Assembly (NCBI RefSeq): GCF_000327385.1
Contig: NW_008708986.1
Span: forward strand, 544,647 to 608,646
Direction: 5' to 3'
DNA length: 64,000 nt
From: Lottia gigantea
Lineage: Eukaryota; Mollusca; Gastropoda; Lottiidae
Under the pieces are notes generated by a model. It was given only the letters and a program-made list of their open reading frames with translations. It had not been told where the DNA came from and did no database searches. Positions 27,901 through 42,900 of this stretch are shown in pieces; the stretch's first letter is position 1; each line of letters opens with the position of its first letter. Position numbers and translations under genes: made by a program.

Positions 27901-30900
27901 TTATTTTATTTTTCCAGTGAAAGTGAAGTATCAGAAACACACATTACAGAAACATTAAAACTTGATCCAGCTCAGGTAGGATATAGACAAGTTATTTTGA
28001 AGATTTTTTATAGAGTAACTTCTGTCCACAGCCAAGATTTAGGAAGCAATCCCAGAATACGTGGAGATTATGCCTTCAGATGTTCAGATGGCGGCTTCCC
28101 ACGTAGTTGCCGCACTGCAGGCTAACATAGAAAGGTGTCTAGTTGTTTTGATGCCACATTGCAAGAAAACTTTTCCATATTGCACACTTCATAGCATTGC
28201 CAAATTCGGTGCAGAAAAGCAGTATAAAAAACTTTTATTTCTAATGATCATGTATTATATTTTTTCAGGAATCCAGGTCCCTTTCATCCCACAATAGTGA
28301 AGATGACCGTATTGAAGCTGATCAAATTTCTAGTGATATTGATGATAACCTTGGTGATAAAGGCCTTGAAAATAACCATGACAACCACCAACATGAACAA
28401 CCATCTCCAGGATCTGAAAATAGTGGTGATGTGGTCTCGGTCGTCGACAATACGGAGGTCTTGGAAACTGCCACAGAAGAGGGAGGCGTATCCAATGATG
28501 GAAAGACCCCGAACAATAAAACCACAAGTTCGAAAGCTTCTCCAAAACATGCAGTTAAAACTGAACACAAGAAACCCAACACCAAGGTGTCGTCAAGATT
28601 AGCTGATTACATTAACACCCCTGCACCTCCCCCTAAACCCAAAGAAGAGACCCCAAACAAGAAAAATCTTATGAACAAGAAGAACATTGACAAGACAAAT
28701 GAGAAAAATGTGGCCAACATCCAGAAAACGGAAAGTTGTAGGAAGCCAAAAATTGAGAAGGAGCCACCCAAGATCATTAAGCGTTCACCACCCAAGAGTA
28801 AATGGGGTTCTATTATGTCCCAGATTGAATCCCATAAAGATGACAAGCCAGTGAAAGTTAAGACTGAAGTTAAGAGCAAACTTCAGGAATATCTTTCCAA
28901 CCCTGCCCCAGCTCCTGTTCGTAAAGAAAAAACTCCCAAAAAAGAGAGCAAACCAAGAAGTGTAATCACAAATTCACCTAAACCAGACTACAGTAAAGTG
29001 AAGAGTCGTCTGTCAGTTATTGCACCACCTCCAAAACGAGATAATTCACCCTCGAGTAGAAGAGGGTCAAAAGTAGAGAAAGGAAACCTCCCCACCCCAG
29101 GTTCAGCAGGCAGTAGCAAGACCGATATTAGTTTAGAAGTTAATGCTAACAGAACACCAAGTAAGTAGAACTATTGATTCATATTTGTTGTCAAAACCAT
29201 TGTATATTCAAATTTTACTGCATTATCTCCCATTAGCCTTCAAATCCAGAAATCCCATTTTAAGCCTTTAGTCACCTTATAACTCTGGATTTATTTAGTA
29301 ATTTATGTTTCTTCCTAGGAACATCTATATCAACAACAATATCTAAGCTAGCAGCAGAAAGTCGACGTTCCAGTGTTTCTAGTGTACGTTCTGACAAATC
29401 TCAGGTACAGTAGTTTACAGATTTCTACTAAAAATTTTGTGATTTTCAGGAATCCACTTTGTGATCTAGATGGTTGTCTGCATCTTCTCTCAAACTAAAC
29501 ATCTCTAATGTTATAACCCATGCTTGTAGTGTTCTGAAGTAACTAGTTGCATGCGCCACGACCCTCTGTTAATCATGAAATTTTATTATGATTATCATTT
29601 TTTTGTTATTTTTTCAGGGTTCCACAAAAGCTGTGAATAGTAAACTTTCAAGTAGAAAGAATTCCACAACAGAATCTAAAATTGCTGCACCAAGACCTCC
29701 CAACAAAAAACTGGTGAAGAGTTCCATACCACCAGGTAATTTGGAATTATCTCCCTTTAGTCTTCAGAAATTAGTTGAACTTGCTTTACACACATACATA
29801 TTTTTTCCTTTTTCTTACAATCATAATGTCTATATAGCAACTTAAGAATAACCTTGAATTGGCAAATGGTTCTCCTCTGTAATCAATTTTGAAAGAACAT
29901 AATTTCAGTGAAAATTTCAAAGTGGATAATTGCCAATTTGAAATCATTTAAAGTTGTTAAATATAGCTGAACATTATTACACTGTACAACTGAATACCGT
30001 CAATGATTTTTCTTGAAAGCATAAATACCTTACTTTCTTGTTCTAATATCATATCTGACTTGAACACAAAATGAGTCCTATTTTTAGTTTCAGCAATTTT
30101 CATCACTCATCACAATTCAATATTGCTCCTAATAGACATTTTGCTGCTCGTCTTTTTTTCTGCTGCTTTCTTTGCATTCTGGAACCTAAAGTAGACATAT
30201 TAACATTTCAATGTCAAATTATATGAAGGCATGTTGAAATTTGAAATTTTAGTCCTGCATGTTATATGGTTCAGTTTTCTAATTTTGTCTTGCTTTGATA
30301 ATAAAGTAACCATACTAAATCGATGAGAGCAAAATCTATTAAAAACTGCCACTTATAAATTGACTTGAAAACAACTACAACTCTAAACTCTATTTGTTGT
30401 CTTGTTTACTATTTTAGCCATTAGGACACCAAAAAAGGTGCTACCTACTGTAAACGAGAGGTCTTCAAAGAAAGATAACTCTCGTTCGGTTTCCCTGACT
30501 AAAACACCTAAAAAAGCTTCTAGTAAGTCTAACACAAGTTCCCCTTTTAGTGCACGTTTTTATCACATATATACAGTTTTTATTTTGTTAACCCAATTGT
30601 TGTGTGCTATTGATAGGCGTAGGAGAATTGTAGGGATTTCAAAATTTCCAGTAAACATAGTTCTATTTTGGACTCATTATGAAAGAGATTCTATGTACTT
30701 CAGACTCCTACACCTATAACACTATTATCCAAAATATTGCCTGCTGTTGTGCTTGTCTTGTAATAACCCTGTATTTATGATTATGAGAAATATTTGAAAG
30801 TGCTGTATAATATTGTGTTAAGAAAATCATTATTAAGTTTTTGTATAATAAATAGATATTGTTATTTTTAAGAATGAAATTATTGTATTGTGGTCATTGA

Positions 30901-33900
30901 TTTGCCCTCCTTTGTGCCCTATTTGTTCATGCCATCTGACCTTATTTCACCAAATAAGGCTGCTTTTTTACATTTGCTTTGCATAACATACATGCAAATA
31001 AGTTATTGGACATTGCATTGTTGGTACTGTTTTATATAAGAAATCCTCATCAGTACAGCTGATTTGGAAAGAGTCGTCAATGAGGTTTCATGAGTTAAAA
31101 ATGCTTTCTTAACTTCATATGTATTAACATGATGGACTGCAATGATGCTTAATTCTTGATGGTCAATGAGAATCTCCCTTCTATTCTGATTTGGGATCTG
31201 GAATGACCATGGAAACAATTAAGGGATAAAGGCAGTGTGGCATCAGGTGTTCTAAGAGTACCAAGCCTGCCACAATACTCAATAAAGTATACATACATGT
31301 ATTATGGTTTTGGCCTCAAAAATCTTAAAGTTGAATTAGTAGATTCTGGACCAACAACCTACCTTTAGTTCATTTCCTTTTTTCCTGTTAGATTTTGTTT
31401 GAAGATAATTAGGAAATGCACATAAAGCCGTCTTTAATGTAGATCATATTTAATATGAACTTATGAGTTAAGGTTATAATAAATCTTGCACAATTTTCTG
31501 GTTAATAAAACTCAGTTGTATCAGATGGTAAATATTAAGTAGATATGAATTGTTAATTGAAACACCAGGGCAAGAAGAGTGCAGTAGTCAACCCTGTCTG
31601 TATAGTATATTACCTTCTCTACTCTCTTTAAACCTCATAACATCTGTTAGCCTTTATCAGATAATTACACTATAATTTCTTACTTTTCAATATTACTAGA
31701 TTAAAGAGATTTTATATAGCTAATACATCATTTTTCTCTATTTTTAACTCTATTTTTTAACATGATATAAAGAAGTAAATTTGAAAGTCGCAAAGTAAGA
31801 GATGGCATATTACTTAAAACTAAAAGATTAATCACATTACGAAAAGAAAAAAAAAACAGTTTTAGCTAAGTAAATTATGTTCCCTTTGACAATTAATTCT
31901 GTGGCCACAACTGGGATCCTTCACCTATAATTCATGATCTTGGTCAAGTTTTCTTTATCACACCTATGACAAAGCTCCATCAGTAAAAATTCTGTTTGGA
32001 GTCAGAATTGAGTGTGGTTTAAACTCAGAATAGTCAAGATATATTTAACACGATACTGTCAGTGTGAAAAATAACAAGTGTATCAGATATTTAATCAGAA
32101 TTATCATTAATTCAATACTAACTGATTATTTATAATTAATTACATTTAATCAAAATCATAATGAGATAGTCATTAATTTTAAATGATGATAATGAATTAA
32201 ACTGGGGTCAATTGGTTCATACCATAGGTTATTATGCTAGTTGTCTCTACCCCTAAATGTTGCTGGTTATCTTATCTCTAAATGTCCATATCTGTCCTGC
32301 GTGCTCTTCTGTTGAATAAAGTTTTTAACAGGATTGTGGTTCTGCTTATTAAGTGAGGAATGGAGAGGATAAGTATCATGTAAGATTTCATTTAGTTTGG
32401 TATATTCAGAATGCTGTGATTTGAATTTGAAGGAAAACTTTTCAAACTATTTCCTAGTGACAATAACAAAATACATGTATGTTTCATTGAATTCATTTTG
32501 TCAATTACTTAAAGAGCTACTGAGATTTTTGGAATTTGGGACAATTGTTATGCTATTGCTGTCTGCATTGTGGTTAAAGCTAAAAATTTGACTGTGATCT
32601 AGAACGTCTGAACTCTATGGAGAATTTGCTTGTCTCTGAAATTTATATAAAATTTTGAACAGTTTGACCCATTTTTGTTTATTTTGCTATAGTTAATCTA
32701 ACTAGATATTGATTTGACTATATATAATATATACACTATACCAGCTGTTACAGGCTTCATGGTGTCTATTATAATAATTTCAATCATTTTATGTTATTTT
32801 GACATTTTCGTTGACATATAAAGTTCTTGACTCCTTGCATTTATACACTGTAACTGGTATAGCTTATGTTTTTAACTGTTTCCTGGGTGGCGTCTGTTGT
32901 GTCTGTTCTTCCAAAAATTGTCTATTTGAAGTGTGAATCATATTGTAGATACATTGAAAGTTAATTCTGTTATTGTGGAGAAATAGATTAACACTTTGTT
33001 TATTTTTATGGTTTGTTTTGTTCTGGGATTATATCTGTTTATTTCACCATATGACATATCGTTTGTCATTGATGGAAATTTGTTGCAAGTGACAATTTTG
33101 GCATATTTTTATGTATATCTGGAAAAATTGTGATAAAAGCCAAAAACAGGATACCTCATTTGAGGCATATTCTTTTATTTGACCTATATTATCTAAGAAG
33201 TTCCAAAATAAAATGCGGTTCATATGATATAAATAGGGATTGTATTTAGATCATATCTAAAAAACAAAGTTTGCCAAATTTTCAGTTATTGGAATATAAT
33301 ATGAATTCCTTTTCTATGAAAAATGAAACCTAACTAATTACTGCTAATTTCCCTGTTATTTTCTGATTTATAGTCAGTCTTGTTCCTAGTTTTAAAACAT
33401 ATGGTTTAAAGGAACCAATCTATCTTCCAGACAGCTCAAAAGTGGAGTTCTTTTTTCTTCTTAGGATTAAGATTAATACTTATATTTGTTTGGATAGTTT
33501 TTGATGAACACTTTTCTAAATCTGTTTTGCTTAAGGCAAAGAATATTTTTCAGTCAAATGAAATGGAAATATTATTGTGTGATTAAATTTGAAATTGAGT
33601 TACAAGTACAGAGTTATTCTTGAATATTTAAGTTTATAACAAGTTTTAAAGATTTGTTGATATATGCATTACACGTAAGGAGTGTGGCTTCTTTAAAACA
33701 GATTAATTTATTTTCCTTAAGTAGGTTAGCCCAGTTAAACCTAGTTTCTTTGTTTTGGCAGAAGATAAAAACTTGCAGTTTGAAAGAGGTTTCAAGTATA
33801 AAGAAGGGTTTGTTGATATTAAAGTGGAATTACTGAATCTGTTTATACGCACCGAAACTTCTTAATCTGTTTTTGATATTTCAACTGGTTTTCATTAACT

Positions 33901-36900
33901 ACGGAAGTGGAATCACAATTTTGAGTAAACCATCTTAAAGAATTAACAGCTGATTAGCTAGACAGAAGGAGAAAAGAGAATTTTAAGTTTTTAAGAAACA
34001 GTTTCGGTGGTTCTTTGTTTAAGAACTTAGTTTAGTTGCAATCTCAAGGTTATAAGATTTATAGATATGGCTTCCTGTATTCCTTCTAAGAAAAGTAAAG
34101 AAAAGGGAAAAGGAAAAGGAGTGAAATCATTCTTTTCTAGACTGTTTAAAGGTAAGTTTATGTTTTCTATTAATGCTAGGTAACATTTCCTACTTTTAAA
34201 TCCATTTGATTCCATGAAATATTCCAATATTAAACTGATACCATGAGTTTGTTATATGTTCAGTTTTATATTTGATTTTTATATCTCAGATCTCTGTAGG
34301 TGAGCTCAGTTTTATTGGTGATTTAGCATGTCATTGTAACCAATATGAACAAACTGCTTATATTAACCAGTTTATCAACTAATAACAACTGTGATCAAAT
34401 AGATAGTTCTAAATTATGTCTGCTCAGGTTGACAGTCATTTTATATCATTTACAAGGGTCTTTCTGTTCCGAGCAATGTCAATTATTCATTATATTTTAA
34501 TTTGAGGGCATCAATTTTAAGCAAGTCAGTTTGCAATCGTAGAAAACAAAACAAACTCAAATTTTCAATTAAAAAGGAAAGAATGGGATCAAACTGTTTA
34601 ATCTGAAAGAGAAGTTAAGCTACTAATATTTTCTGATAGGGATATAGATGCAAACGTGATCCCCAATCCCCGATTATTTAGTTTCACATCAAGTCCTTAA
34701 GACCAACATCATTGACAGTAACCTTGAAAACAAACTACTTTTAGTGTCAAAATATGATCTGATGTGTTATCTCTAATAGTATTATTGCTGTAACCCTTTG
34801 ATATTTAGAATACTTACTCATCTGTTGTTTCTGTAAAAAAACAGCATAATATTTTCACCTGGGAGACAGCCTAGTCTATCTACTGATGGTTATTCAATCA
34901 CAGACCTACAGATGGTAGAATAAAATGAATTCAATTGACTAGAAAGTAACCGTGTTTGTTATCTAAGTGGTGAATGTAATTTTTAGTGGTAGAAATAGTG
35001 TATATGATGCCATTTCTCTTTTTGTGTTTGGGAAAGGGACATGGATACAGAGGCGTATCTAGAAAATGCCCTGAATGACAGGTGTCTCTTGGATGTGAGG
35101 GCCGCTGGGGCTTCTAGAGGCCTTAAGAAGCCAGTGAATTTCAGATGGTTTAAGATGAAATTTAAGCATCTAGAGGCTTAATTTTCACTTCAAAATAAGA
35201 CTTTTCACAGGCCTGAGGGAAGGGCCATGGCCCAATGACTGGTTGGGCTATGCTCTTCTTTTTTATTTATTAGTAAAGATCATAGTGATGGACTTGTTCT
35301 CTTGTAGGGAAGTCCATAGGAATGATCTTCTTTGCTATAAATTGGTACAAACCATACTGATGATTTCTTGATGTCTTGCCATACTCAACTTGGAAGTGAA
35401 CAAATAACCCTCTTCAAACACATGGAACAAAAAAAACAAAATGTATTCATCATTTTAGCAATGCAGGAATGATTGTCTTGTGTATATTGAAGTTTGTTGT
35501 GTCAGAGGAATGTTCATTTTCATTACATTGTATCAGAAAACATATGTTGTTTTATTAAAAATAATTGTAAAATCTTCACCCATGATGACTTAATCTCATT
35601 AGTTTAAGCCTATAATGATATAATTGACATCTGAATTTGGGTAATATTACACAGCGAGTGAGATAACTTTATGGTTTACATTAAAAATTAACCAGAGAGC
35701 TTCCAAACCTTCTGCTACATCAGCTGTTTTCAGACAAAAACTCAGTAAAAGGTCAGTTCTGAGTGAATTGATAAGGGGAATTGCATTACAGCATATTATT
35801 GAACATGTGTGTTGTCTCATTGTATTATGGCATACTGACATGTAAAAGAGGGCAGTCTGTTCTTGTTCTTAATTTCACATTTTCTTTGTGATTTTAAAGT
35901 TGTGTAGAAAATCAGGGCATTATAACTTTTCTTACATCACTGAGTTAGCTATTTGACTTTAAATTTGAAGAGTTCTTGTTATTACTGATAATATATAATG
36001 ATGGAATCAAATGGAATATGTAGATCTAAACATATTGATTTGATTTTGAGGAAGGAAGGGCAGAATTCTCCAAATGCACAGGTCTAGGGTCAAACAGATC
36101 CTGGAAGTCTGGAATTTCTTTTTTTTGAAACCTAATCATCTCGTGGGCTAACAGCTGGATAATTTGACCAAATGTTTCAAGGTCAATTTGAAATGTCTAC
36201 AATAAACACTTGAAAGTTTTTAATTGAATGGTGGTGTGCTGTTTCACCTCTAAGAACATCTGGAATATATGGATTTCTTTTAAATATATGTAATTTCTGA
36301 ATTCTGTAGTTTAATTTATACTTTACCTGTATCTCTGATCTGGAAATGTCTTATGAATCATAATTGTGCTGCTGCAGATTGTGTTTTAAAGAAATCATTC
36401 AGGAAATAAGAAGTTAGTTATCAGATACCTTTCAGATACAATGGTCATACTTGAATATTTGAAAATTTGATGAAATCTGATTAGTCAATAGTATTTCAAG
36501 TTCATATTTTGCATTTTAATGTGTATGTTAAAGTCTCAAACCTTAGATCACTATCTAAAGAAATGTTATCTATGTGAAATATACACTGTGAATGCAACAT
36601 TTTGTTTGTATCCTAGGGATCTCTGTAGCAATATATATATTGGATATAGCATGTTAGTAATTTGTAATATATTTTGGAAACTGTGTTGAAATTCATATAT
36701 ACTGTTTTAAAGATATTCTAAAAATCCTAAAATATTTAGTTTTTGTAAGGTGTGATATAAATGTTACTTTTTGAAACTTGTATAAAATACTAGTTAAAAA
36801 CAGGTTATAAAAGGAGATAGTATGAAATAAAATATGTTCTCCTGTGGAGCTTCTTTAAATTGGAGATATGACTAACGAAATATCAAAGTGGAAAGAGTTT

Positions 36901-39900
36901 GGATATTGACATTTAGATGTAAACTTATCTGCCTTTAAGTTGGTAGACTTTCTGCATTTTTACCGTCTGGCATTTCAAGATGGAAAAAATCTTCAGTTTT
37001 ATTAAGTAATATTAAGTGCATTGATGTTTTAAAGGGTCCAAGATGAGTGTTCGTCAGTTTCTTCTTTCCAGTCTTCTGACCATTTTAAAAGACTTCATGT
37101 TTGTTTCGATGGGATCAATAACTTTATGGACATTATGGTTTATTTATTGGAGTGGTGATCAGAATTTGAGAGTACCCACAAAAATAACCCAAAGGTTGAA
37201 AACAGAAACGAATAGATTCAAAAACAACAATTTTAAAGGACCAAGTCTGACTTCAGTTCCAACTCAAACTAGTATTGACGAAGATGTGAAGTCATCAGAA
37301 GGGAAACCAAAGTTTAATTACAAAATATCTGTATTTCATAAAAGTTTACCTGAATTTAAAGCCGTGAGGAAAACTATTATTGATTTGAAACCTATTGTTA
37401 TTGAGGAGAAATCTACAGGTTTGGACATCAGCAGAGAATGTACTGTGCTGTTTTGCTGTGTGTAGTTTGCATGATTAAAAGGTAAAATTACCTCCTGTGT
37501 TATCTCCCATGTTTACATATGTCTTAACTAAAACTAATGGTGTTTATTCATATGCATGTTTGATACATTCACATCTGTATGAATTTATAACCAGGATTTG
37601 CTTACTAATGCACTTCATTCAGAAACATTTGTAACAGATGCATAATTTGGGGCACTTATACATTTTTAGACAATTTTATAATTGTATCAACATCTCAATC
37701 GGCTTTTCTATTAAAATCATGTTTTGTCACAGATTTGTCTTTCCTTCAATAACTTCATATGACGTGACTCATTTGGTAAAAGAACAACAATATTTTTTTT
37801 ACAACTGCATTCACACAATTTTCAATATTTGTTAGAGGAAGAAAAATACATTTTTTATGATAATACAAAATAAAAATCTATATTTTAAACGAATCTTGAT
37901 GGATGTAAATCATAGTGCTTGGCAAGATATTTATTTATTTAATTATTTTAATTAATTGAAATCATCCTAAGGTACAGTTAGTTTAAAAAATACAAGTATT
38001 TATTTTAGATGTTATAATAATTTAGGGTGTGTATAGAAACTGTTTGNNNNNNNNNNNNNNNNNNNNNNNNNNNNNNNNNNNNNNNNNNNNNNNNNNATGC
38101 AACGTTTCGACGTCGAAACGTNNGCATAAAACTTTAACCAGTGATTGTTGTTCCATAAAGCTTTGTCTATATATCGAACTAGAGAGAAGGTTGATATTTG
38201 AGTCAAGTATAAAATAGTTCTAGCATGACAAAATATATTTTAATTGGTACCAACTGAATGTATATTACATTCCTGGAAGAACTATATGAGCACTTGAGCC
38301 AATAACTTCCATATTTACACATTCAGTATCATCTAGAAATTAAGGGTTCAAATAACAGACAATGGTTCTTTCTCTATAATAGAAAGTCAATGGCATCTGA
38401 TGGCTCTCTGACATGTGATGTTACAGATTTTGAAAAGTAAAAGTAAAACACCATTTCATTTCTGATTACTTTTTGATAATGGGCACTTTCAGAATTAAAA
38501 CTTTATGAAAGTAGAAGCTTGTATATTCTGAGTTTGAGAAGATACTAAAATTCAAAAGCTTCCAATTTCCGCTAAGACATATTTCAGGTATGTTCTTGTG
38601 TATCAAATTATGATTCTTGTGATGACATTATCAATAACATACAAAAGAGTTGATAAGATCATAAACCTTACCTATCTGATATTTATATTATGATGTATGT
38701 AGAAGTAATTTGCTATATGATATGAGTATAGTAATCATAGGTATAATATAGGTAGGTCTTGGCACCTTGACAGAATTCCATTTTATCTGACTGCAAGTCA
38801 ATCATTATTTACACTGAGAAAGGAAGCTCAGTATAATGTTGCAACCACTTGTTGATTCGCTAATGTTTTGAAGAGAAATATCAACTTAAAAAGACTGGTA
38901 GTTCATGTTGTTGTAATCTGATTGTAGACTAGATCAGAATGACATAAGCTTCAGATGTCATAGGAGTTGGCAGTCATATTTTGGTGGTTGTTCTTGCTAA
39001 CTGTAGTCTGTGTGGATGTAGTTTTGTTAAATTGTTGGAAATATAAACCCATTTTTTTCGAGTAAGAATTATGGACATCATCTTTACTAATTTGGAATCA
39101 TTTGATACAAACCTGGAGTCGAACGACCTAAAATACCCCAGGTCACTTTGATCAAGGAGAAATTAGGATTAAGATTATCTGTTCTCTTAATCTCTACTGA
39201 ATTTGGATAATTGTGTGTAATTTTGTGGATTATCCTCCTGGTTGGAGTTCAATAGGAAGCTAAGAAGCTCATGTGTTAAAATGAGCTGTAACTTTATGTA
39301 ATAATGAAGTTTTGCAAATTGTGTATTATTAAGTATATTGAGATATATTAACTGGATTGTTCCTAACATGTTTCCACTTGGCTGTCATTTTTCACCAAAC
39401 CAGAAAGTAGACTCTGACACAGTCATCTGGTGCATTTGATACAGACTGATTAGTTAATCTCCCTTAATCTATGGGATTATGTAAATTGTTCAGATTTAAT
39501 TGTGCGTTAATATCAAGCAAATCATTTGGAAAATCTGAAATGTCAGAAGTGGTCGTAAGACATTTCTTATATAATGTGTTAAATGCCCTCTTGATCAGGA
39601 TTGGTTTGCCATTTCACTCTTGATGCTCTTGGGAAAAGGAGGTGAAATATCACTTGGTGAAATATGGAAAGAAACTGAATGAAGAGACTGCTACTGTGTA
39701 CAGAACATATCTGAGTTCTTAGCAAAACTATAACATTTCTAAAATTCTGGAATAAGTACACTTAATTACGTTTTGCCAAAGGATCTGATTGTGGTAGGGT
39801 CTAACGATCAATCCCAACTTGTTTAGATGGTTTGAATACTTCTGGAAACCAACAGAAACTTTCTCTCAGTGATAAATTTGTCAATGTAATGAAGCAATAA

Positions 39901-42900
39901 TAGAAAGACTGCCAAATTTTCAGGACGTTTGTCTATTTATACTAACTCAAGAATGTTGTTGGAGTTAATTCAATGTTTTTCATCATGAAAAGAACAGATT
40001 TTAAAATCTATTTTTGAAGAGAGATTAAATAGACGTAGTGGTTGGAAAAATTTCAGGTATTGAAATGAAAGAAGCATTATCATGTTGATGTAGAGAAGTG
40101 GTTATGAAATTGACTGGTTTCTTTAAAGACTGAAGAATCATTGTTTCTCTGATTGATTGCATAGCAGTGCTATAATCATCTAATTCTGGAAGAGTGGTGC
40201 CAAGAAATATTCATGCAAAATGGATTGACTAGAGATGTTGATGTCAGCTTGACTCCTTTAAGTCTTTGTGATTTTTTGTTGCCCATGGCACAATCTGTGG
40301 ATCAATTATGTTTTTAAGTAAATTCTGTAATGAAGAGGTTTGAAAGAAAATTACCTTTGATGATTCCAAGGTTATGAAATTTGTGTTTAAAGCAGATGAA
40401 CTTGATTAAAAATATGCCTCAGGTACTTATCTCCAAGCTATAAGTAGTAAGGTATGGTACCAATTTATTAACTGGTATAAATATGATATAACTTTCTGAC
40501 TGTTTATACCTCCACCTACTATAGATGATATAGTAAAGATGTAATCGGTACTGATAGACAATAGTTATATAGAGTTGATTTTGGTCTTTAGATCATATAC
40601 AGGTTGTTTTTATGAGAACCAACTTGGCACCAAAACATCAAACAAATACCGTTCTGATCATATCTTCTGGGCTGAGTACTGATCACTGTTGTTCTTGACT
40701 CTAAAGACTGAAGCTTCTTTCTTTCGTTTTGTACCATCAACATTGATTCTGCAGAGGAGTTCTCTGGATAAGTAATTTTTCTTCCTGAATGATTTTGTGA
40801 ACCAGTTACAGTGGATGCCTTATGACTTCGAAAAAATATCCTCAAAGTGAAATTAATTGGTTGTGTTGGTTGTTGCTGTTGGTGAAGTGAAACTCTGACC
40901 ACAAATTTTGGGATATTCTCATCATGATATAGTCAACTTCTAGGGTTGATCATTTTGTTAGAATCAAATAACATGCTTATCATTGAAAAATATTTGCACC
41001 ATAGGAGAAGAATTTTTAATATGAATTGAAGATATTTAACATTCTATTTGCATACTGATAAAATGAAATTTATGGTGATTTTCAAGTGTTGGTATAGGTA
41101 GTGATAAGTTAATAAACATTATCAGTATATCTCTAGTCTTGTTTTTAGCTAACCTGTCTTGTGAAGTTTTGGAAGAGTTTGAAATGTGAATGGATTTTCA
41201 GTTCAGAACAAAATTTCATTCCAGGGTTTTTTTTATGATCTTTGAATTTGTGATCAAATTTCAAGATGAGTTACGGAGGTTACAGTGGATATAGCAGCAA
41301 CTATCGCTCTTCTTATACAAGTTCACGGCCGTCTGCTTACTCCTCTTATTCTTCAACTTATAATTCATCCTATTCCAGTGGTCCTTCAACAAGTTCCTTA
41401 GCCAGAACTTCTGCTTACAGATCACATTCCACCTATGGTTTGGGAACGTCAGATTATGGAAGTGGAAGGACTGATTTCAGTAGGAGAAAGTCAGATTTTG
41501 GAACTGAAATAACAAGCCGTAGAAAGAGTGAATATAGTACAGACAAATCTGATTTCTCATCAAGAAGGAAGTCAGATTATGGAAGTGATGCTAGTCGAAG
41601 AAGATCACTGATAAGTGAAAAAAGTCAGAGAAAGGAAGAAAAACCGGAGTTGAAAACTGAAAAAGAGGAAAAATTGGAAGAGGAAATTGAAAAATCTGAA
41701 TCAAAGTCTGTGAAATGTGAAGCAAGGATAGCGGATATCAAGAAAAATGATTTTAAAAGATCTGTGAGTTTTGAAACTGATGCAGGTGAGTTCGGTTGCA
41801 TAGATGATTTCAAAGTTGGTGGTTTTGGATGGAATCCTCCCTCTTAATGCAAGAACAATAATAGATTTCATTGCTAGACTCCTGAATTGCCCTTGTATTT
41901 TGTTTTATTTTCTAATATTGTGTGTGATTCTAATATTTGGGGCTCTCCATTTACTTAGTATGTTTAACTTGCTCTCATAGCTACTGTGTTGTGATAAGTA
42001 TTTGAATTGAATATCATTTTGCTTAGGCAGTTGTGTACAGAATTCTAAATATAAGGTTGAGATAAATATAGAATATGCCTGCTGATAAAGTGAACAATAT
42101 TGTCTGGTTTCCTCCCACATATACATTGTTGTCAACAACTCGATAGGTATAATGGAGGCATCTATTTCTGTCAAACTAAGATATAGGTATAGGTTTGGTG
42201 CCAAGGAATGAGTAGTAATTACTGATTCTTACTATTTATATATTACATGGGTCATTTAGGTCAGCCGACTTTTCACTTTCTCAGCACTCTCTGTCACTTC
42301 CTTTCATAATTTGATAAATGATCTTTGAGTATACGCTCCATTTATGATGCTTGGACTAGGAGCTAAGATCCAGTGTAGTGCAGTCACATTAAAGAGGTTC
42401 CTTGAAAGTTGATATTGGAAAATGATTGGTGTCACTGACCTGACAACATTTCCCTCATTGCATACTACATGACATTCAATAGAAAACAGATGGTATTGTC
42501 TATAATATTTTTAAAGACTAAAAGACCAGCCTTTAGCTTTTATTAAATCAATTGAAATGGCACAATTCATTAGGTAGAAAATAACAAAAGAGTCTTCAGA
42601 AGGTTTTGGTTTAAGGTAAATCTATTTCTTGTATGATAATGACAAAATAAAATATCTGGTTCAGTTCAGAAGGAGTGTTGTAGAAAAATTTGCTTGTTAG
42701 GTATAGGTAGAATTTTGAGAAAGGGAGGTAATTAAGATCTGATTTATAGATTCATTAAGACTTGAAGTCGTTGTCAGTTTTGATTTGAAAGGAAAAAAAC
42801 AAATTGGTAACAGGTGAAGCTGTGAATCATACACTGTGGTACAACAGGTATAGACTACTTGCTACTTCTAGATCTGTAAGAAGATTGATATCTTTGCTAT

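Noticed and set aside
28284-28879. Several minus-strand and other-frame open frames over exon 28269-29160
   Set aside because: They mirror a basic, proline-rich coding exon; no splice sites or domains of their own.
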